Assembly (NCBI GenBank): GCA_020444505.1
Contig: JAHLKU010000016.1
Location: forward strand, 1-48,489
Reading direction: 5' to 3'
DNA length: 48,489 bases
Source: Actinomycetota bacterium
Lineage (GTDB): Bacteria > Actinomycetota > Acidimicrobiia > Spongiisociales > UBA11373
In this document: one piece after another, positions 23,209 through 31,424 of the stretch
Position numbering within the stretch: position 1 is the stretch's first letter
Layout of the letters: each line of letters begins with the position of its first letter
Translations under genes and position numbers: made by a program
The notes under the pieces: generated by a model
Database searches by the model: none
What the model was told of the DNA's origin: nothing
What the model saw: only the letters and a program-made list of their open reading frames with translations

Positions 23209-24282
23209 TCAGCCCCCCGCCACCAGCACGACGGGCTGCGGGTCGTCGGTGCCGGTGAAGCCGGAGGCGACCCTGGCGGAGGCGGTGGCGGCGGCGGCGA
23301 CCCCCACGAACCGGCGCCCGTCGACCACCTCGGTGAGCTCCAGCCAGCGCCCGTTGAACGAGAAGGCGACGGGGCGGCGATCGCCGGCGTCGCCCGCGGG
23401 GGCGGTGAGGTCGGCGGCCAGGTCGCCCCCGGTGCCGCGCAGGTGGCCGAACACGGTGTCCTGGTCGGCGCGCAGCACCCACGCCGTCCCGTCGGTGGAG
23501 GTCCACAGCGTGAAGGCGGCGTCGTCGGAAGGGTCGGCGAGCACGGCGACGTAGCCGGACGACGACGCCACCAGGCCGGTGAGGGCGGTGCGCCCGTCGA
23601 AGGGGTCGGCGACCGGCTCCCACGACCGCCCGTCGGCCGACACCCAGAGCAGGGCGGGTGCGCCGGCCGCCCCCTCGTCGGTGGCTGCGACGACGAACCC
23701 GGCGGGTCCCGCCGCGGCCTGGGCGGTGCGCAAGCCTTCGGGGAACGGAGCGACGGCGACGGCGGTGCCGTCGGTGCCTGCGAGCCACAGGACGGGGCGG
23801 CCGGCCGCGGCGTCGTGCCCGCACACCAGGATCGTCCCGCCGGCCGCGGCGATGCCCGCCGAGTGCAGTTCGGGGGCGGCGCCGCCGTCCCAGGGCAGGG
23901 CGATGCGCTCCCAGGTGCGGCCGTCGGCGGAGTACTCCACGGCCGGGTCGCCGTCCCAGACCCCTGCGGCGGCGTACCCGCCGTCCCACGCGGTCAGCCC
24001 GAACCCGGCGGTGGCGACCGTGCCGAACGGCGCTCCCGGGTCCCAGGTACGTCCGTCAGCCGAGTGGTAGGGGGCCATCTCCAGTGCGACGTCCCGGTCC
24101 TCGAGGGCGCCGGGCTCCAGCGGGCCCCCGATGCCGACGAAGCCGCCGGGGCCGGCGGCCAGCCGCCACAGTGCGACCTCGCCGCCGGTGTCGGCGGCGC
24201 CGTAGCCGGGTGACTCGTATAGGCCGGCGCCGCACGCCGCGGTGAGCAGGGCGAGGGCGGAGAGGAGGGCGGCGCGCCGCAT
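23209..24282 (-). CDS. Secreted lipoprotein with repeated S-x-DGRTW motifs (beta-propeller-like)
   Basis: A 357-residue protein with a lipoprotein signal (LALLTAACGAG). It has repeated BNR/sialidase-like motifs: HSADGRTWDPG, YSADGRTWERI, VSADGRSWEPV and TSTDGTAWVLR, spaced about 45-100 residues apart. This suggests a beta-propeller on the outer face of the membrane. No catalytic residues could be assigned; function unknown. The ATG at 24282 was preferred over one at 24291 because a TACCAT -10 element lies 7 nt before it and overlaps the upstream ATG. Confidence 0.75.
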   Translation of the reverse strand: MRRAALLSALALLTAACGAGLYESPGYGAADTGGEVALWRLAAGPGGFVGIGGPLEPGALEDRDVALEMAPYHSADGRTWDPGAPFGTVATAGFGLTAWDGGYAAAGVWDGDPAVEYSADGRTWERIALPWDGGAAPELHSAGIAAAGGTILVCGHDAAAGRPVLWLAGTDGTAVAVAPFPEGLRTAQAAAGPAGFVVAATDEGAAGAPALLWVSADGRSWEPVADPFDGRTALTGLVASSSGYVAVLADPSDDAAFTLWTSTDGTAWVLRADQDTVFGHLRGTGGDLAADLTAPAGDAGDRRPVAFSFNGRWLELTEVVDGRRFVGVAAAATASARVASGFTGTDDPQPVVLVAGG

Positions 24283-24289
24283 GCCGGGC

Positions 24290-24295
24290 ATGGTA
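24290..24295 (-). promoter_or_regulatory. Leaderless-type -10 element (TACCAT) for the propeller-like lipoprotein
   Basis: TACCAT, 7 nt before the ATG at 24282 on the minus strand. Because it includes the more upstream ATG, it decides the start choice. Confidence 0.4.
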
Positions 24296-24309
24296 GGTGG
24301 GCGCCCCGG

Positions 24310-25944
24310 TCAGACGGCCACCGATTGGAGCGCCTGCACCGGGCGGCGCGGCTCGGCGATCACGCCTCCCGCCTCCAGCAGCCGCACCCGTCCGGAGGTG
24401 AGCCAGCGCCACACCAGGTGGGCCTCCTCGGCGTCGCCGAGGTCGGCGGGGAGCGGCGGCGGATCCGGCTCGGGCGCCGAGATGCGCAGCAGCGGGGGGT
24501 GGCTGCCGTCTGCCCAGGCGGCCACCAGCCGGCCCCGTTCGATGAGTGCTGCGGAGGCGCCGTCGTCCTCGGCGGCGTGGATGGTCCCGGCCCGCTGCAG
24601 CGTCTGCCACGCCCGGCGCCGCTCCAGGCTCCTGGCAAGGGCGCGATGACGGTCGCGCACCCAGGCTGCCTCCTCGAAGCGCTCGGTGGCCGCCAGGGAC
24701 GCGATCCGCTGGGCGAGCGGGCCGAGCAGCAGGTCGGGCTCCGCGGAGACTCCGGCGACGATCCGCTCCACCACTTCGGCGTAGTCGCCTTCGGGCAGTG
24801 TGCCGTCGCAGGGGCACATCGCCACCCCGAGCTGGGCGGGAGCGCACGCCGCTTCCCGGGAGCCGGGCCTGCCGGTGCAGCGCCGCACCGGCACGGCGTC
24901 CCACAGCGCCTCCACCACCGGACGGGCGGCGGCGGCGCCGCGGAACGGCCCGAACAGCAGCGTGCCGGGCCCATTCGGCTTGCGCACCACCGAGAGCCGG
25001 GGGAAGGCCTCGTCGGTCAGCTTGATCCAGTGCGGGGCCTTGCCGGGCCGGGAGCGGCGGTTGTGGCGGGGCCGGTTTGCGATGATGAGCCGCACCTCGG
25101 CGACCTCGGCCTCGAGCTCGGTCGCGCACACCCGGTGCTCGATGTGGTCGAGCTCGCGCAGCATGGTCTCGATCTTGCGGCGGGTGTCGCCGTAGAAGTA
25201 GGACCGGACCCGGGTGCGGAGATTCTTCGCCTTGCCGACGTAGAAGACCTCGCCGTTGCGGTCGCGGAACAGGTACACCCCGGGCTTGCGGGGGAGGCCG
25301 TCGGTGAGGGCGATCTTGCCGTAGTGGGCCGAGCCCCGGGCCGTCGGGAGCGCCAGCAGGTCCTCGAGGTGGGTCACCCCGAGGGTCCCGGCGATCTCCA
25401 GCAGCCCCCACAGCACGTCGGCGGTGGCCCTGGCGTCCTCCAGGGCGCGGTGGTTGGGGACGGTGCGGGCCCGGAAGTGGGCGGCGAGCGTGCCCAGCTT
25501 CAGGTTCCGCACGTCCTTGCGCACCAGCCGGCGCGCCAGGCCGGCGGTGTCCACCGACCGGTTGGGGAGGCGCCCGTACCCGAGCCGCTCGGCGGCGGCG
25601 TTCAGGAACGAGAGGTCGAAGCGCACGTTGTGGCCGACGATGACGGCGTCGCCGATGAACTCGAGGAACGTGGGGAGCGCCTCGTCGATGCGAGGGGCCT
25701 CCACCACCATGGCCTGGGTGATGCCGGTGAGCACCGTGATGAAGGGCGGGATGGGGGCGCCGGGGTTCACGAGCGTCTGGAACGTGCCGGTGAGGGCGCC
25801 CCCCTGGTAGCGAACCGCCCCGATCTCGGTGATCTCGCACGAGGCAGCCGACCCGCCTGTGGTCTCCAGGTCGAGGATGCAGAACGGGACGTCGATGAGC
25901 GGGGCGCCGAGGTCGTCGAAGGTCTGCTGCCGGGGGAGTGCCAC
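24310..25944 (-). CDS. DnaQ-like DEDD exonuclease fused to UvrC/Cho-like GIY-YIG nuclease
   Basis: A 544-residue DNA-repair protein. The N-terminal DEDD 3'-5' exonuclease has CILDLETTG (D25, E27), HNVRFD (H105-D110) and NHRALEDARATADVL (H165, D170). A GIY-YIG endonuclease of UvrC N-terminal type follows: KPGVYLFRDRNGEVFYVGKAK from 220, then NLRTRVRSYF. A C-terminal region holds a Cys cluster (MCPCDGT) like those in UvrC-related proteins. It resembles E. coli Cho fused to a proofreading-type exonuclease, an architecture known in actinobacteria. A LexA box sits in its promoter. GTG start with TAGGCT 6 nt upstream suggests a leaderless mRNA. Confidence 0.92.
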   Translation of the reverse strand: MALPRQQTFDDLGAPLIDVPFCILDLETTGGSAASCEITEIGAVRYQGGALTGTFQTLVNPGAPIPPFITVLTGITQAMVVEAPRIDEALPTFLEFIGDAVIVGHNVRFDLSFLNAAAERLGYGRLPNRSVDTAGLARRLVRKDVRNLKLGTLAAHFRARTVPNHRALEDARATADVLWGLLEIAGTLGVTHLEDLLALPTARGSAHYGKIALTDGLPRKPGVYLFRDRNGEVFYVGKAKNLRTRVRSYFYGDTRRKIETMLRELDHIEHRVCATELEAEVAEVRLIIANRPRHNRRSRPGKAPHWIKLTDEAFPRLSVVRKPNGPGTLLFGPFRGAAAARPVVEALWDAVPVRRCTGRPGSREAACAPAQLGVAMCPCDGTLPEGDYAEVVERIVAGVSAEPDLLLGPLAQRIASLAATERFEEAAWVRDRHRALARSLERRRAWQTLQRAGTIHAAEDDGASAALIERGRLVAAWADGSHPPLLRISAPEPDPPPLPADLGDAEEAHLVWRWLTSGRVRLLEAGGVIAEPRRPVQALQSVAV

Positions 25945-25950
25945 GCCCGG

Positions 25951-25956
25951 AGCCTA
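25951..25956 (-). promoter_or_regulatory. Leaderless-type -10 element (TAGGCT) for the exonuclease/UvrC-like gene
   Basis: TAGGCT on the minus strand, 6 nt before the GTG at 25944. The LexA box lies immediately upstream, between where -10 and -35 would be. Confidence 0.45.
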
Positions 25957-25958
25957 GA

Positions 25959-25974
25959 GCGAACAGGTGTTCGA
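25959..25974. promoter_or_regulatory. LexA-binding SOS box
   Basis: GCGAAC-AGGT-GTTCGA. The core CGAACAGGTGTTCG fits the Gram-positive/actinobacterial pattern CGAACRNRYGTTYG and differs from the mycobacterial TCGAAC-N4-GTTCGA by one base. It is next to the -10 of the DEDD/UvrC-like nuclease, so LexA would block that promoter. It also lies 52 bp before the divergent membrane protein gene. Confidence 0.8.
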
Positions 25975-26011
25975 TGCGAGGAGGTTGGGCCCGCACTAGG
26001 CGGAAGTGTGT

Positions 26012-26034
26012 AGTAGTGTGAACCTATGACTACT
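26012..26034. promoter_or_regulatory. Dyad around the start of the PadR operon (possible PadR operator)
   Basis: AGTAGT (26012-26017) and ACTACT (26029-26034) are inverted repeats 11 nt apart, flanking the TAGTGT -10 element (26014-26019) and the ATG at 26026. The position fits autorepression by the PadR regulator encoded in this operon, but the link is inference. Confidence 0.4.
26014..26019 (+). promoter_or_regulatory. Leaderless-type -10 element (TAGTGT) for the PadR operon
   Basis: TAGTGT lies 6 nt before the ATG at 26026, and no Shine-Dalgarno is seen. It overlaps the left arm of the AGTAGT/ACTACT dyad. Confidence 0.45.
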
Positions 26035-27042
26035 GGGGCGCTGCAGCAGGAACCCCTCACCGGGAGCTCCCGGCTGCAGCGGTTGCGGCATTCGCCGGTC
26101 GCGTTCGTGTTCCTGGTGGCCCCGGCGCTCGGCGAGTTGCTCTCCTCGTCGTCGCCACTGCCGTGGTTCCTGGCGGGGTGGCTCCCGCTCGCCACCCTGT
26201 ACGGGTGCGGGGCCCTGCTCATCCGGGAGGCGTCGGTGCGTTGGGGAACCGGGTGGACGGCGATCGTCCTGCTCGGGATGGCCTACGGCATCTACGAGGA
26301 GGGCCTCGTGGTGCGGTCGTTCTTCGACCCCGCCTGGGGGGACCTCGGCGCCCTGGCCGTGTACGGCAGGGCGGCGGGCGTCAACTGGCTGTGGGCGGAA
26401 CTGCTCACCCTCTTCCACGCCGCGGTGCCGGTGGCCGCCACGCTGGTGCTCGCCGAGGTGGCGTTCCCCGCCGCCAAGGGGAGGCCCTGGCTCGGCCGGC
26501 GCGGCCTGCTGTGGTGTGCGGCCGGCGTGGGCGTCTGGCTGCCGATCGGCACCGTCGGCCTGATGGACGCCGCCGGCGTGCACCTCGCGGCGGCGGCCGC
26601 CGCCGTGGCGGTCCTGGTGCTGGCGTCACGGCGTGCCCGGTCGCCGCTGCTGGCTCCCCGGGCGGTTCGGGTGCCCCGCCCGAGATGGTTCTTCGGCGCG
26701 GGGCTGGTGGGGACGACGGTGCTGTTCCTGGGCATCTACGGCCCGGCCGAGGCGCACCTGGAGGAGACCGGCACGGTCGCACCGGCGTGGCTGACGGGGC
26801 TGGCGGTGGCCGCCGGGGTGGCGCTGGTGGGATGGTGGGTGGTCCGGAGGTCCGGCGCCGGAGGCTCGTGGGACGACCGGCACCGCACCGCGCTGGTGGG
26901 AGGGGCCCTGACGCCGATGGCGGTGCTGAGCGGGTTCGGCGGCGGGCCCCTGGGCCCGGTGGTGGGCGCCGGGGCGCTCGCCGGCCTCTGGTGGGCTCAT
27001 CGCACGGCCCGCCGCCGCTACGTGGAAGGGGTCGCGGTATGA
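26026..27042 (+). CDS. Polytopic membrane protein, possibly CPBP-like
   Basis: A 338-residue protein with about nine hydrophobic segments. I do not recognise it firmly. GIYEEGLVVRSFFDP includes an EExxxR pattern like the first motif of CPBP intramembrane proteases (Abi family), and a later membrane segment has ELLTLFHAAVP, whose His could be a second metal ligand. The remaining CPBP motifs are not clear, so it could also be an unrelated transporter-like protein. It begins an operon with a PadR regulator (ATGA overlap) and a HAAS/sensor membrane protein. Confidence 0.62.
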   Translation: MTTGALQQEPLTGSSRLQRLRHSPVAFVFLVAPALGELLSSSSPLPWFLAGWLPLATLYGCGALLIREASVRWGTGWTAIVLLGMAYGIYEEGLVVRSFFDPAWGDLGALAVYGRAAGVNWLWAELLTLFHAAVPVAATLVLAEVAFPAAKGRPWLGRRGLLWCAAGVGVWLPIGTVGLMDAAGVHLAAAAAAVAVLVLASRRARSPLLAPRAVRVPRPRWFFGAGLVGTTVLFLGIYGPAEAHLEETGTVAPAWLTGLAVAAGVALVGWWVVRRSGAGGSWDDRHRTALVGGALTPMAVLSGFGGGPLGPVVGAGALAGLWWAHRTARRRYVEGVAV

Positions 27043-27389
27043 CCGGCACGGTCCCCAAGTTCCGCAAGGAGCTCCACAGCGGCACCGTCGCCCTGGTGCT
27101 GCTGGCGCTGCTGGAGCGGTCCGACGGCGACATGTACGGGTACCGCATCGCCAAGCTCCTCGAGGAGGCAGGCGGCCTGCCGGTGAAGCAGGGCACGCTG
27201 TACCCGGTGCTCCGCTCGCTGGAGGCGCAGGGACTGCTGGAGAGCGGGATCGTCCCCTCGGAGAGCGGCCCGCCCCGCAAGGAGTACGCCATCACGCAGG
27301 CCGGTCGGGAGGCGCTGGCCCAGTGGACGGCCGTGTGGGTGGAGACGAGGGATTTCGTGGACGGATGGCTGGAGGACGATCGTGGCTGA
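27039..27389 (+). CDS. PadR-family transcriptional regulator
   Basis: A 116-residue winged-helix protein. YGYRIAKLLEEAGGLPVKQGTLYPVLRSLEAQGLLES is the characteristic PadR helix-turn-helix, with GTLYPVL as the recognition part, followed by the wing GPPRKEYAITQAGREAL and a short dimerisation helix. PadR proteins are usually repressors of transport or stress genes and often lie beside membrane proteins with a HAAS domain, as here. It overlaps the preceding gene by 4 nt and the following gene by 8 nt. Confidence 0.92.
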   Translation: MTGTVPKFRKELHSGTVALVLLALLERSDGDMYGYRIAKLLEEAGGLPVKQGTLYPVLRSLEAQGLLESGIVPSESGPPRKEYAITQAGREALAQWTAVWVETRDFVDGWLEDDRG

Positions 27390-28281
27390 CCCCATCGAGA
27401 CCTACCTGGACGCGCTGCGGGATGCGATGGCGGGGGCCGACCCCGCACTGGTGCACGACGCCGTCTACGACGCCGGGGAGTACCTGCGCAGCGCTGCCGA
27501 CGCCGACGGCCGGCCCCGGGACGAGGCGGTGGCCGCCGCCGTCGCCGGGTACGGCGCACCGGAGGAGATCGCCGAGGCGTACCTTGAGTTGGAGGGCACC
27601 GTGGCCGCCGCCCTGCGCGCCCCGGCGCGTCCCCGGCCCTCCGGCGTCCTCGCCCGGTTCTTCGGTGTCCTGGGCGGTGCCCGGGAGTGGGCGGCGCTCG
27701 CCTACCTGCTGACGGCGGCCGCCACCGGGTTCGCCTACTTCTTCCTCACCGTCGGGGGCGCCGCGGTCACCGCAGGGCTGGCGATCTTCGTCGTCGGCAT
27801 CCCCTTCGCCCTGCTGTACCTGGGCACCACCCGTGCCGTGTCGCTGGTGGAGGGCCGCATCGTCGAGGCGCTGCTGGGGGAGCGGATGCCCCGCCGGCCC
27901 GTCCTCGACCCGCCCGAGGAGGGATGGCTGGGGAGGTTCAAGCACTGGTTCACCAGCCGCCGCACCTGGACGACACTGGTGTACCTCGCAGCCCAGTTGC
28001 CGCTCGGCGCCGCCTACCTGGCCGTGTTCGGGGGCGGGCTGCTCCTCTCGCTCTGGATGATCGTGGGCCCGCTGGTGCAACTGGCCGGCGACGACGTGCC
28101 GTTCCTGCGGGACGGCACCACCGAGGTGTTCCTCACCGGGGGCGTCATCCCATTCGTGATGCTGGTGGGCGTGGTGGCCGTGCCCACGCTGTTCCGGCTG
28201 GCCCGGGTGGTCGGCGGGTGGCATGCCCGCTACGCCAAGTGGATGCTGGTCGGGTCCCTGCGCACCGGCCGCGAGGCCTGA
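27382..28281 (+). CDS. HAAS-domain / putative sensor membrane protein
   Basis: A 299-residue protein. The first about 75 residues form a helical HAAS-type domain (IETYLDALRDAM, then GYGAPEEIAEAYLELE), which in other species accompanies PadR regulators. Six or so membrane segments follow in two blocks with the Sensor-family pattern FFLTVGGAAVTAGLAIFVVGIP and RAVSLVEGRIVEALLG. It probably senses an envelope signal or modulates the PadR regulator. GTG start with GGAGG 8 nt upstream, overlapping the padR stop by 8 nt. Confidence 0.8.
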   Translation: MADPIETYLDALRDAMAGADPALVHDAVYDAGEYLRSAADADGRPRDEAVAAAVAGYGAPEEIAEAYLELEGTVAAALRAPARPRPSGVLARFFGVLGGAREWAALAYLLTAAATGFAYFFLTVGGAAVTAGLAIFVVGIPFALLYLGTTRAVSLVEGRIVEALLGERMPRRPVLDPPEEGWLGRFKHWFTSRRTWTTLVYLAAQLPLGAAYLAVFGGGLLLSLWMIVGPLVQLAGDDVPFLRDGTTEVFLTGGVIPFVMLVGVVAVPTLFRLARVVGGWHARYAKWMLVGSLRTGREA

Positions 28282-28310
28282 TCAAGCGGCGGACGGCAGG
28301 CCCCCCGACC

Positions 28311-28326
28311 ACGGCTGCGGAGCCGT
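28311..28326. terminator. Short hairpin between convergent genes
   Basis: ACGGCT, loop GCGG, AGCCGT: a 6-bp stem between the sensor gene and the RNA methyltransferase gene, touching the latter's stop codon. Weak and without T-tract; possible bidirectional terminator. Confidence 0.3.
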
Positions 28327-29138
28327 CACGCCGCCCCGGCCCGCTGCCGGACCGCCTCGAACAGCAGGATGCCGGCCGACATGGCGGCGTTGAGGCTGTC
28401 CACCGAGCCCGGCATGGGGATGACCACCCGCCGGTCGGCGCCGTGGAGCCAGGCGTCGGTGAGGCCGTACTGCTCGCTCCCCACCACGAGGGCGGCGGGG
28501 CCGGTGAGGTCGGCCTCGTAGTGGGGGACGGCTCCGGCCGGCGTGGCGGCGAAGGAGGCCACCCTCTGCTCCCGGAGCCAGGCGATCGTGTGGTCGGTGG
28601 GGGCGACGGCCAGCGGCACCCGGAACAGGGTGCCGAGCGAGGCCCGCACGACGTTGGGGTTGAACGGGTCGGTGGCCGGATCGCAGACGATCACCGCATC
28701 GGCGCCGGCCGCCTCTGCGGTGCGGAGCATGGTGCCGAGGTTGCCGGGCTTCTCGATCGACTCGGCCACCAGGAGCAGCGGGCGTGCGCCGGGGTCGAGG
28801 CGGTCGAGGCCGGTGGGGAACTGGCGGGCGACGCCCAGCAGGCCCTCCGGCCGATCCCGGTACGACGCCTTGCGGAACGGCGCCTCGGCCACCTCGACGA
28901 TCTCGGCCCCGGCGGCCCTGCAGGCCTCCAGCAGCGCGGGCTCGTTCTCGCCGAGCCACAGGCCGGGGCAGTGGTAGGCCTCGGTGATCTCGATGCCGGC
29001 GGCCACCGCGCGCTGCAGCTCCCGGTAGCCCTCGACGAGGAAGGCACCGGTGCGGTCGCGCTCCCGCCGGCTCCGGAGCCGCACCAGGCGCTTGATCCGG
29101 TCGTTGGTGAGACTGGTGATCGGCTCGGAGGGGCTCAC
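28326..29138 (-). CDS. SpoU/TrmH-family rRNA (tRNA) 2'-O-methyltransferase
   Basis: A 270-residue SPOUT-superfamily RNA methyltransferase. An N-terminal substrate-binding domain (RRERDRTGAFLVEGYRELQR) precedes the knotted SAM domain: ESIEKPGNLGTMLRTAEAAGAD (motif 1), ALVVGSEQYGLTD (motif 2) and PMPGSVDSLNAAMSAGILLFE (motif 3). It should place a 2'-O-methyl group on ribose in rRNA or tRNA; the site is not predictable here. The GTG start overlaps the TPM gene stop (GTGA at 29138-29135), so translation is likely coupled. A second SPOUT protein lies at 38243-38959. Confidence 0.92.
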   Translation of the reverse strand: MSPSEPITSLTNDRIKRLVRLRSRRERDRTGAFLVEGYRELQRAVAAGIEITEAYHCPGLWLGENEPALLEACRAAGAEIVEVAEAPFRKASYRDRPEGLLGVARQFPTGLDRLDPGARPLLLVAESIEKPGNLGTMLRTAEAAGADAVIVCDPATDPFNPNVVRASLGTLFRVPLAVAPTDHTIAWLREQRVASFAATPAGAVPHYEADLTGPAALVVGSEQYGLTDAWLHGADRRVVIPMPGSVDSLNAAMSAGILLFEAVRQRAGAA

Positions 29139-31411
29139 CAGCCGCTCCCGCCGCCCCCGCCGCCGCTGAAGCCGCCCCCGCCGCCGAACCCGCCGAAAGA
29201 GGTGCCGCCGCCGCTGCCCCAGGACGACCCGCCCCACGACGACCCGCTGCTCCCGAAGCCCCCGCCGCCGCCGAAGCCGCCCCACCACGAGCCCCGGTCC
29301 TTGCTCCACGAAGTGTCCCGGTACACCGGCTCCCAGCCGTAGGCGTCGCCGGTGCCCTTGGTGATGACCCAGTGGTAGTAGAAGAACGTGAACGGGTCGA
29401 ACGAGCCGTACGACGCGGGGATGGGGTCGCCGGTCCACGAGTCGGTCTGGCGGCTGGTGCCCTCGTGGGCCAGCTCGGGGGCGAAGCGGTCGGCGTCGTC
29501 GATCTCGGAGCGGGCGAGCGCCTGGCGCTGGGCGGCGTAGGCGAGGGCGAAGGCACGCGGCCCGCGGCGGTCGCTGGCGCCGAACGCCGCAGCCACGTCG
29601 GCGTAGGACCCCTGCAGCCCGAGCTCGGCCAGGGCGGCGCGTGCCTCCAGCCAGCGGCGCATCGCCTGGGCCGGCTCGAGGGAGATGGCCAGGATCCCGG
29701 CGACGGTGGGCAGCGTGTCGCCATCGAGGTGGCCGGCCAGCTCGTCGGCCAGCTCCTGGTACACCTCGGGGCCGTCGTCCCGCCGCCGCAGCAGTGCGGC
29801 GGTGATCGACACCGGCAGGGAGAGGCGCTTCGCCGCCTTGCGGATACGGCGGATCTCGTCGGGGTCCCGCAGGCCGGCGAGGGCGTACTCGACCGCCTCC
29901 GCCGGCTCGCTGCCCGCGTCGCGGCGGCGCCGGTAGGTGTCGGCGAACTCCGCCACGTTGCCCTCGTCGCGGTTCATGAGCAGCAGGGCGGCGATGGCCG
30001 GCAGCTGCAGGCCGTCGGCCTCCAGATCGCCTCCCCGGGACTCGAGATCGGTGCGGAGGTGCTCGTAGCGCTCGATGGCGGCGTCCGGGTCGTCGTCCAG
30101 GTCGGCGAGGGCGGCGGCCACGGCGGGGCGGGTGGTCGCATCCGGCAGCCGGTCGTAGAGGGCCTGGAGGCGCTCGGTCTTGGCCGCGGCCGCCCGGTAG
30201 GCGGTCTCCATCTCGGCGACCGCCTCGCTCAGGGTCGCCGATGCGTCGAGGGCGGGGGCGGCACGATCGAGCCTGCGCCCGAGGTCGGTGACCAGCACCG
30301 CCCCGATGCCGGTGTCGGTGAGTGCGTCGGCGATCACCGCTCCGGCGCGGCGCCTGGCGCCTGCGATGCGGTGGGGTCGGAGCGAGTTGACCAGCCGCCG
30401 GACGTGGTCGAGTGCGACGCCGAAGCCGTCCTCGTCCTTCGGGCCCACCTCGAGGGCGTCCCGGGCGGCCTGCTGCACCGCGTCCTCGAGCATGCCGCGC
30501 TCGTCGGCGGCCGCCAGCTCCAGGGGGACCGCTGTCTCCCGGAGCAGCCGGTCGCGCTCGAGCACGTCGAGCGCTCCGGCGCCCCACAACGCGCGGAGCG
30601 CCTCCTCGTCGGCGGCGGCATGCCGGTCGGCGAGGCCGCGGAGGACGGCCAGGCCGCGGGCCGCCTCCATCTCCTGGGAGGGGGGCGGGGCCGGGAGGGC
30701 GTAGTCGGCGGCCAGCGGGAGCTCGTGGCCGCCGGGCTCGAGGCGCTCCAGCTGGGCGTCCACGAGCTGGGTGCGGCGGCGGCGGATGCGGTCGCGCCGG
30801 GAGGTGCGCCCCCGGTTGACCAGCCAGGCGCCGCCGCCCACCAGGGCGACGCCGAGGACGATCGTGCCGACGCCGGGGCCGGACGGCGACGGCTCGCCCC
30901 CGGGGTCCACGGTGGGCACCGGCGCGGCGCCGCCTGCGAGGAGGGCATCGAGGCTGCCCAGGATGGCGGAGATCCCCCCGTCGTAGTCGCCGGCCCCGAA
31001 GAACGAGTTGCCGGCGGCGGCGACGTCGTCGAGCCCGCCGAGGGTGAGCCCGCTGCCGGTGACGATCTCGGTGCGGCGCTCGCCGATGGCCACCAGGACG
31101 ACGATGCCGTCGTTGGCGGCGGCGTCGCCGACCCCCCAGGTGTTGCCCAGGCCCTCGGCGAACTCCCGCGGCGACAGCGACCCGCTGCTCCCGATCACCA
31201 CCACCGCGATCTCGTGGCCGTGGGCGGCGACCACCCGTCCGACGGCCGCTTCGAGGGCGGCGTCGTCGGCCACGACGCCGGCGGTGTCGGTGACCCAGCC
31301 CTCGCAGGCCACGCCCTCGAACTCGGGGCAGGTGGGGCCCTCCTGGGCACCCGCCGGCAGGGGGAGGGCGAGGACGGCGAGGACGGCGAGGAGCGCGAGT
31401 CGTCTGGTCAT
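29135..31411 (-). CDS. TPM-domain secreted/membrane protein with Gly/Ser/Trp-rich tail (YgcG-like)
   Basis: A 758-residue protein. It has a signal peptide (LAVLALPLPAGAQ), then a TPM domain (WVTDTAGVVADDAALEAAV ... NDGIVVLVAIGERRTEIVTG ... GISAILGSLDALL), a transmembrane segment near 195-210 (GVGTIVLGVALVGGGAWLV), a long helical cytosolic region and an extreme C-terminal Gly/Ser/Trp/Phe tail of GG(F/S)G repeats. Family roles include photosystem repair phosphatase-like and envelope functions; none can be assigned here. TAGGCT lies 7 nt before the ATG. Length is greater than simple TPM proteins because of the central helical part. Confidence 0.85.
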   Translation of the reverse strand: MTRRLALLAVLAVLALPLPAGAQEGPTCPEFEGVACEGWVTDTAGVVADDAALEAAVGRVVAAHGHEIAVVVIGSSGSLSPREFAEGLGNTWGVGDAAANDGIVVLVAIGERRTEIVTGSGLTLGGLDDVAAAGNSFFGAGDYDGGISAILGSLDALLAGGAAPVPTVDPGGEPSPSGPGVGTIVLGVALVGGGAWLVNRGRTSRRDRIRRRRTQLVDAQLERLEPGGHELPLAADYALPAPPPSQEMEAARGLAVLRGLADRHAAADEEALRALWGAGALDVLERDRLLRETAVPLELAAADERGMLEDAVQQAARDALEVGPKDEDGFGVALDHVRRLVNSLRPHRIAGARRRAGAVIADALTDTGIGAVLVTDLGRRLDRAAPALDASATLSEAVAEMETAYRAAAAKTERLQALYDRLPDATTRPAVAAALADLDDDPDAAIERYEHLRTDLESRGGDLEADGLQLPAIAALLLMNRDEGNVAEFADTYRRRRDAGSEPAEAVEYALAGLRDPDEIRRIRKAAKRLSLPVSITAALLRRRDDGPEVYQELADELAGHLDGDTLPTVAGILAISLEPAQAMRRWLEARAALAELGLQGSYADVAAAFGASDRRGPRAFALAYAAQRQALARSEIDDADRFAPELAHEGTSRQTDSWTGDPIPASYGSFDPFTFFYYHWVITKGTGDAYGWEPVYRDTSWSKDRGSWWGGFGGGGGFGSSGSSWGGSSWGSGGGTSFGGFGGGGGFSGGGGGGSGW

Positions 31412-31418
31412 CGAGGCC

Positions 31419-31424
31419 AGCCTA
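31419..31424 (-). promoter_or_regulatory. Leaderless-type -10 element (TAGGCT) for the TPM gene
   Basis: TAGGCT, 7 nt before the ATG at 31411 on the minus strand; it includes the TAG stop codon of menC, so the element may be coincidental. Confidence 0.3.
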
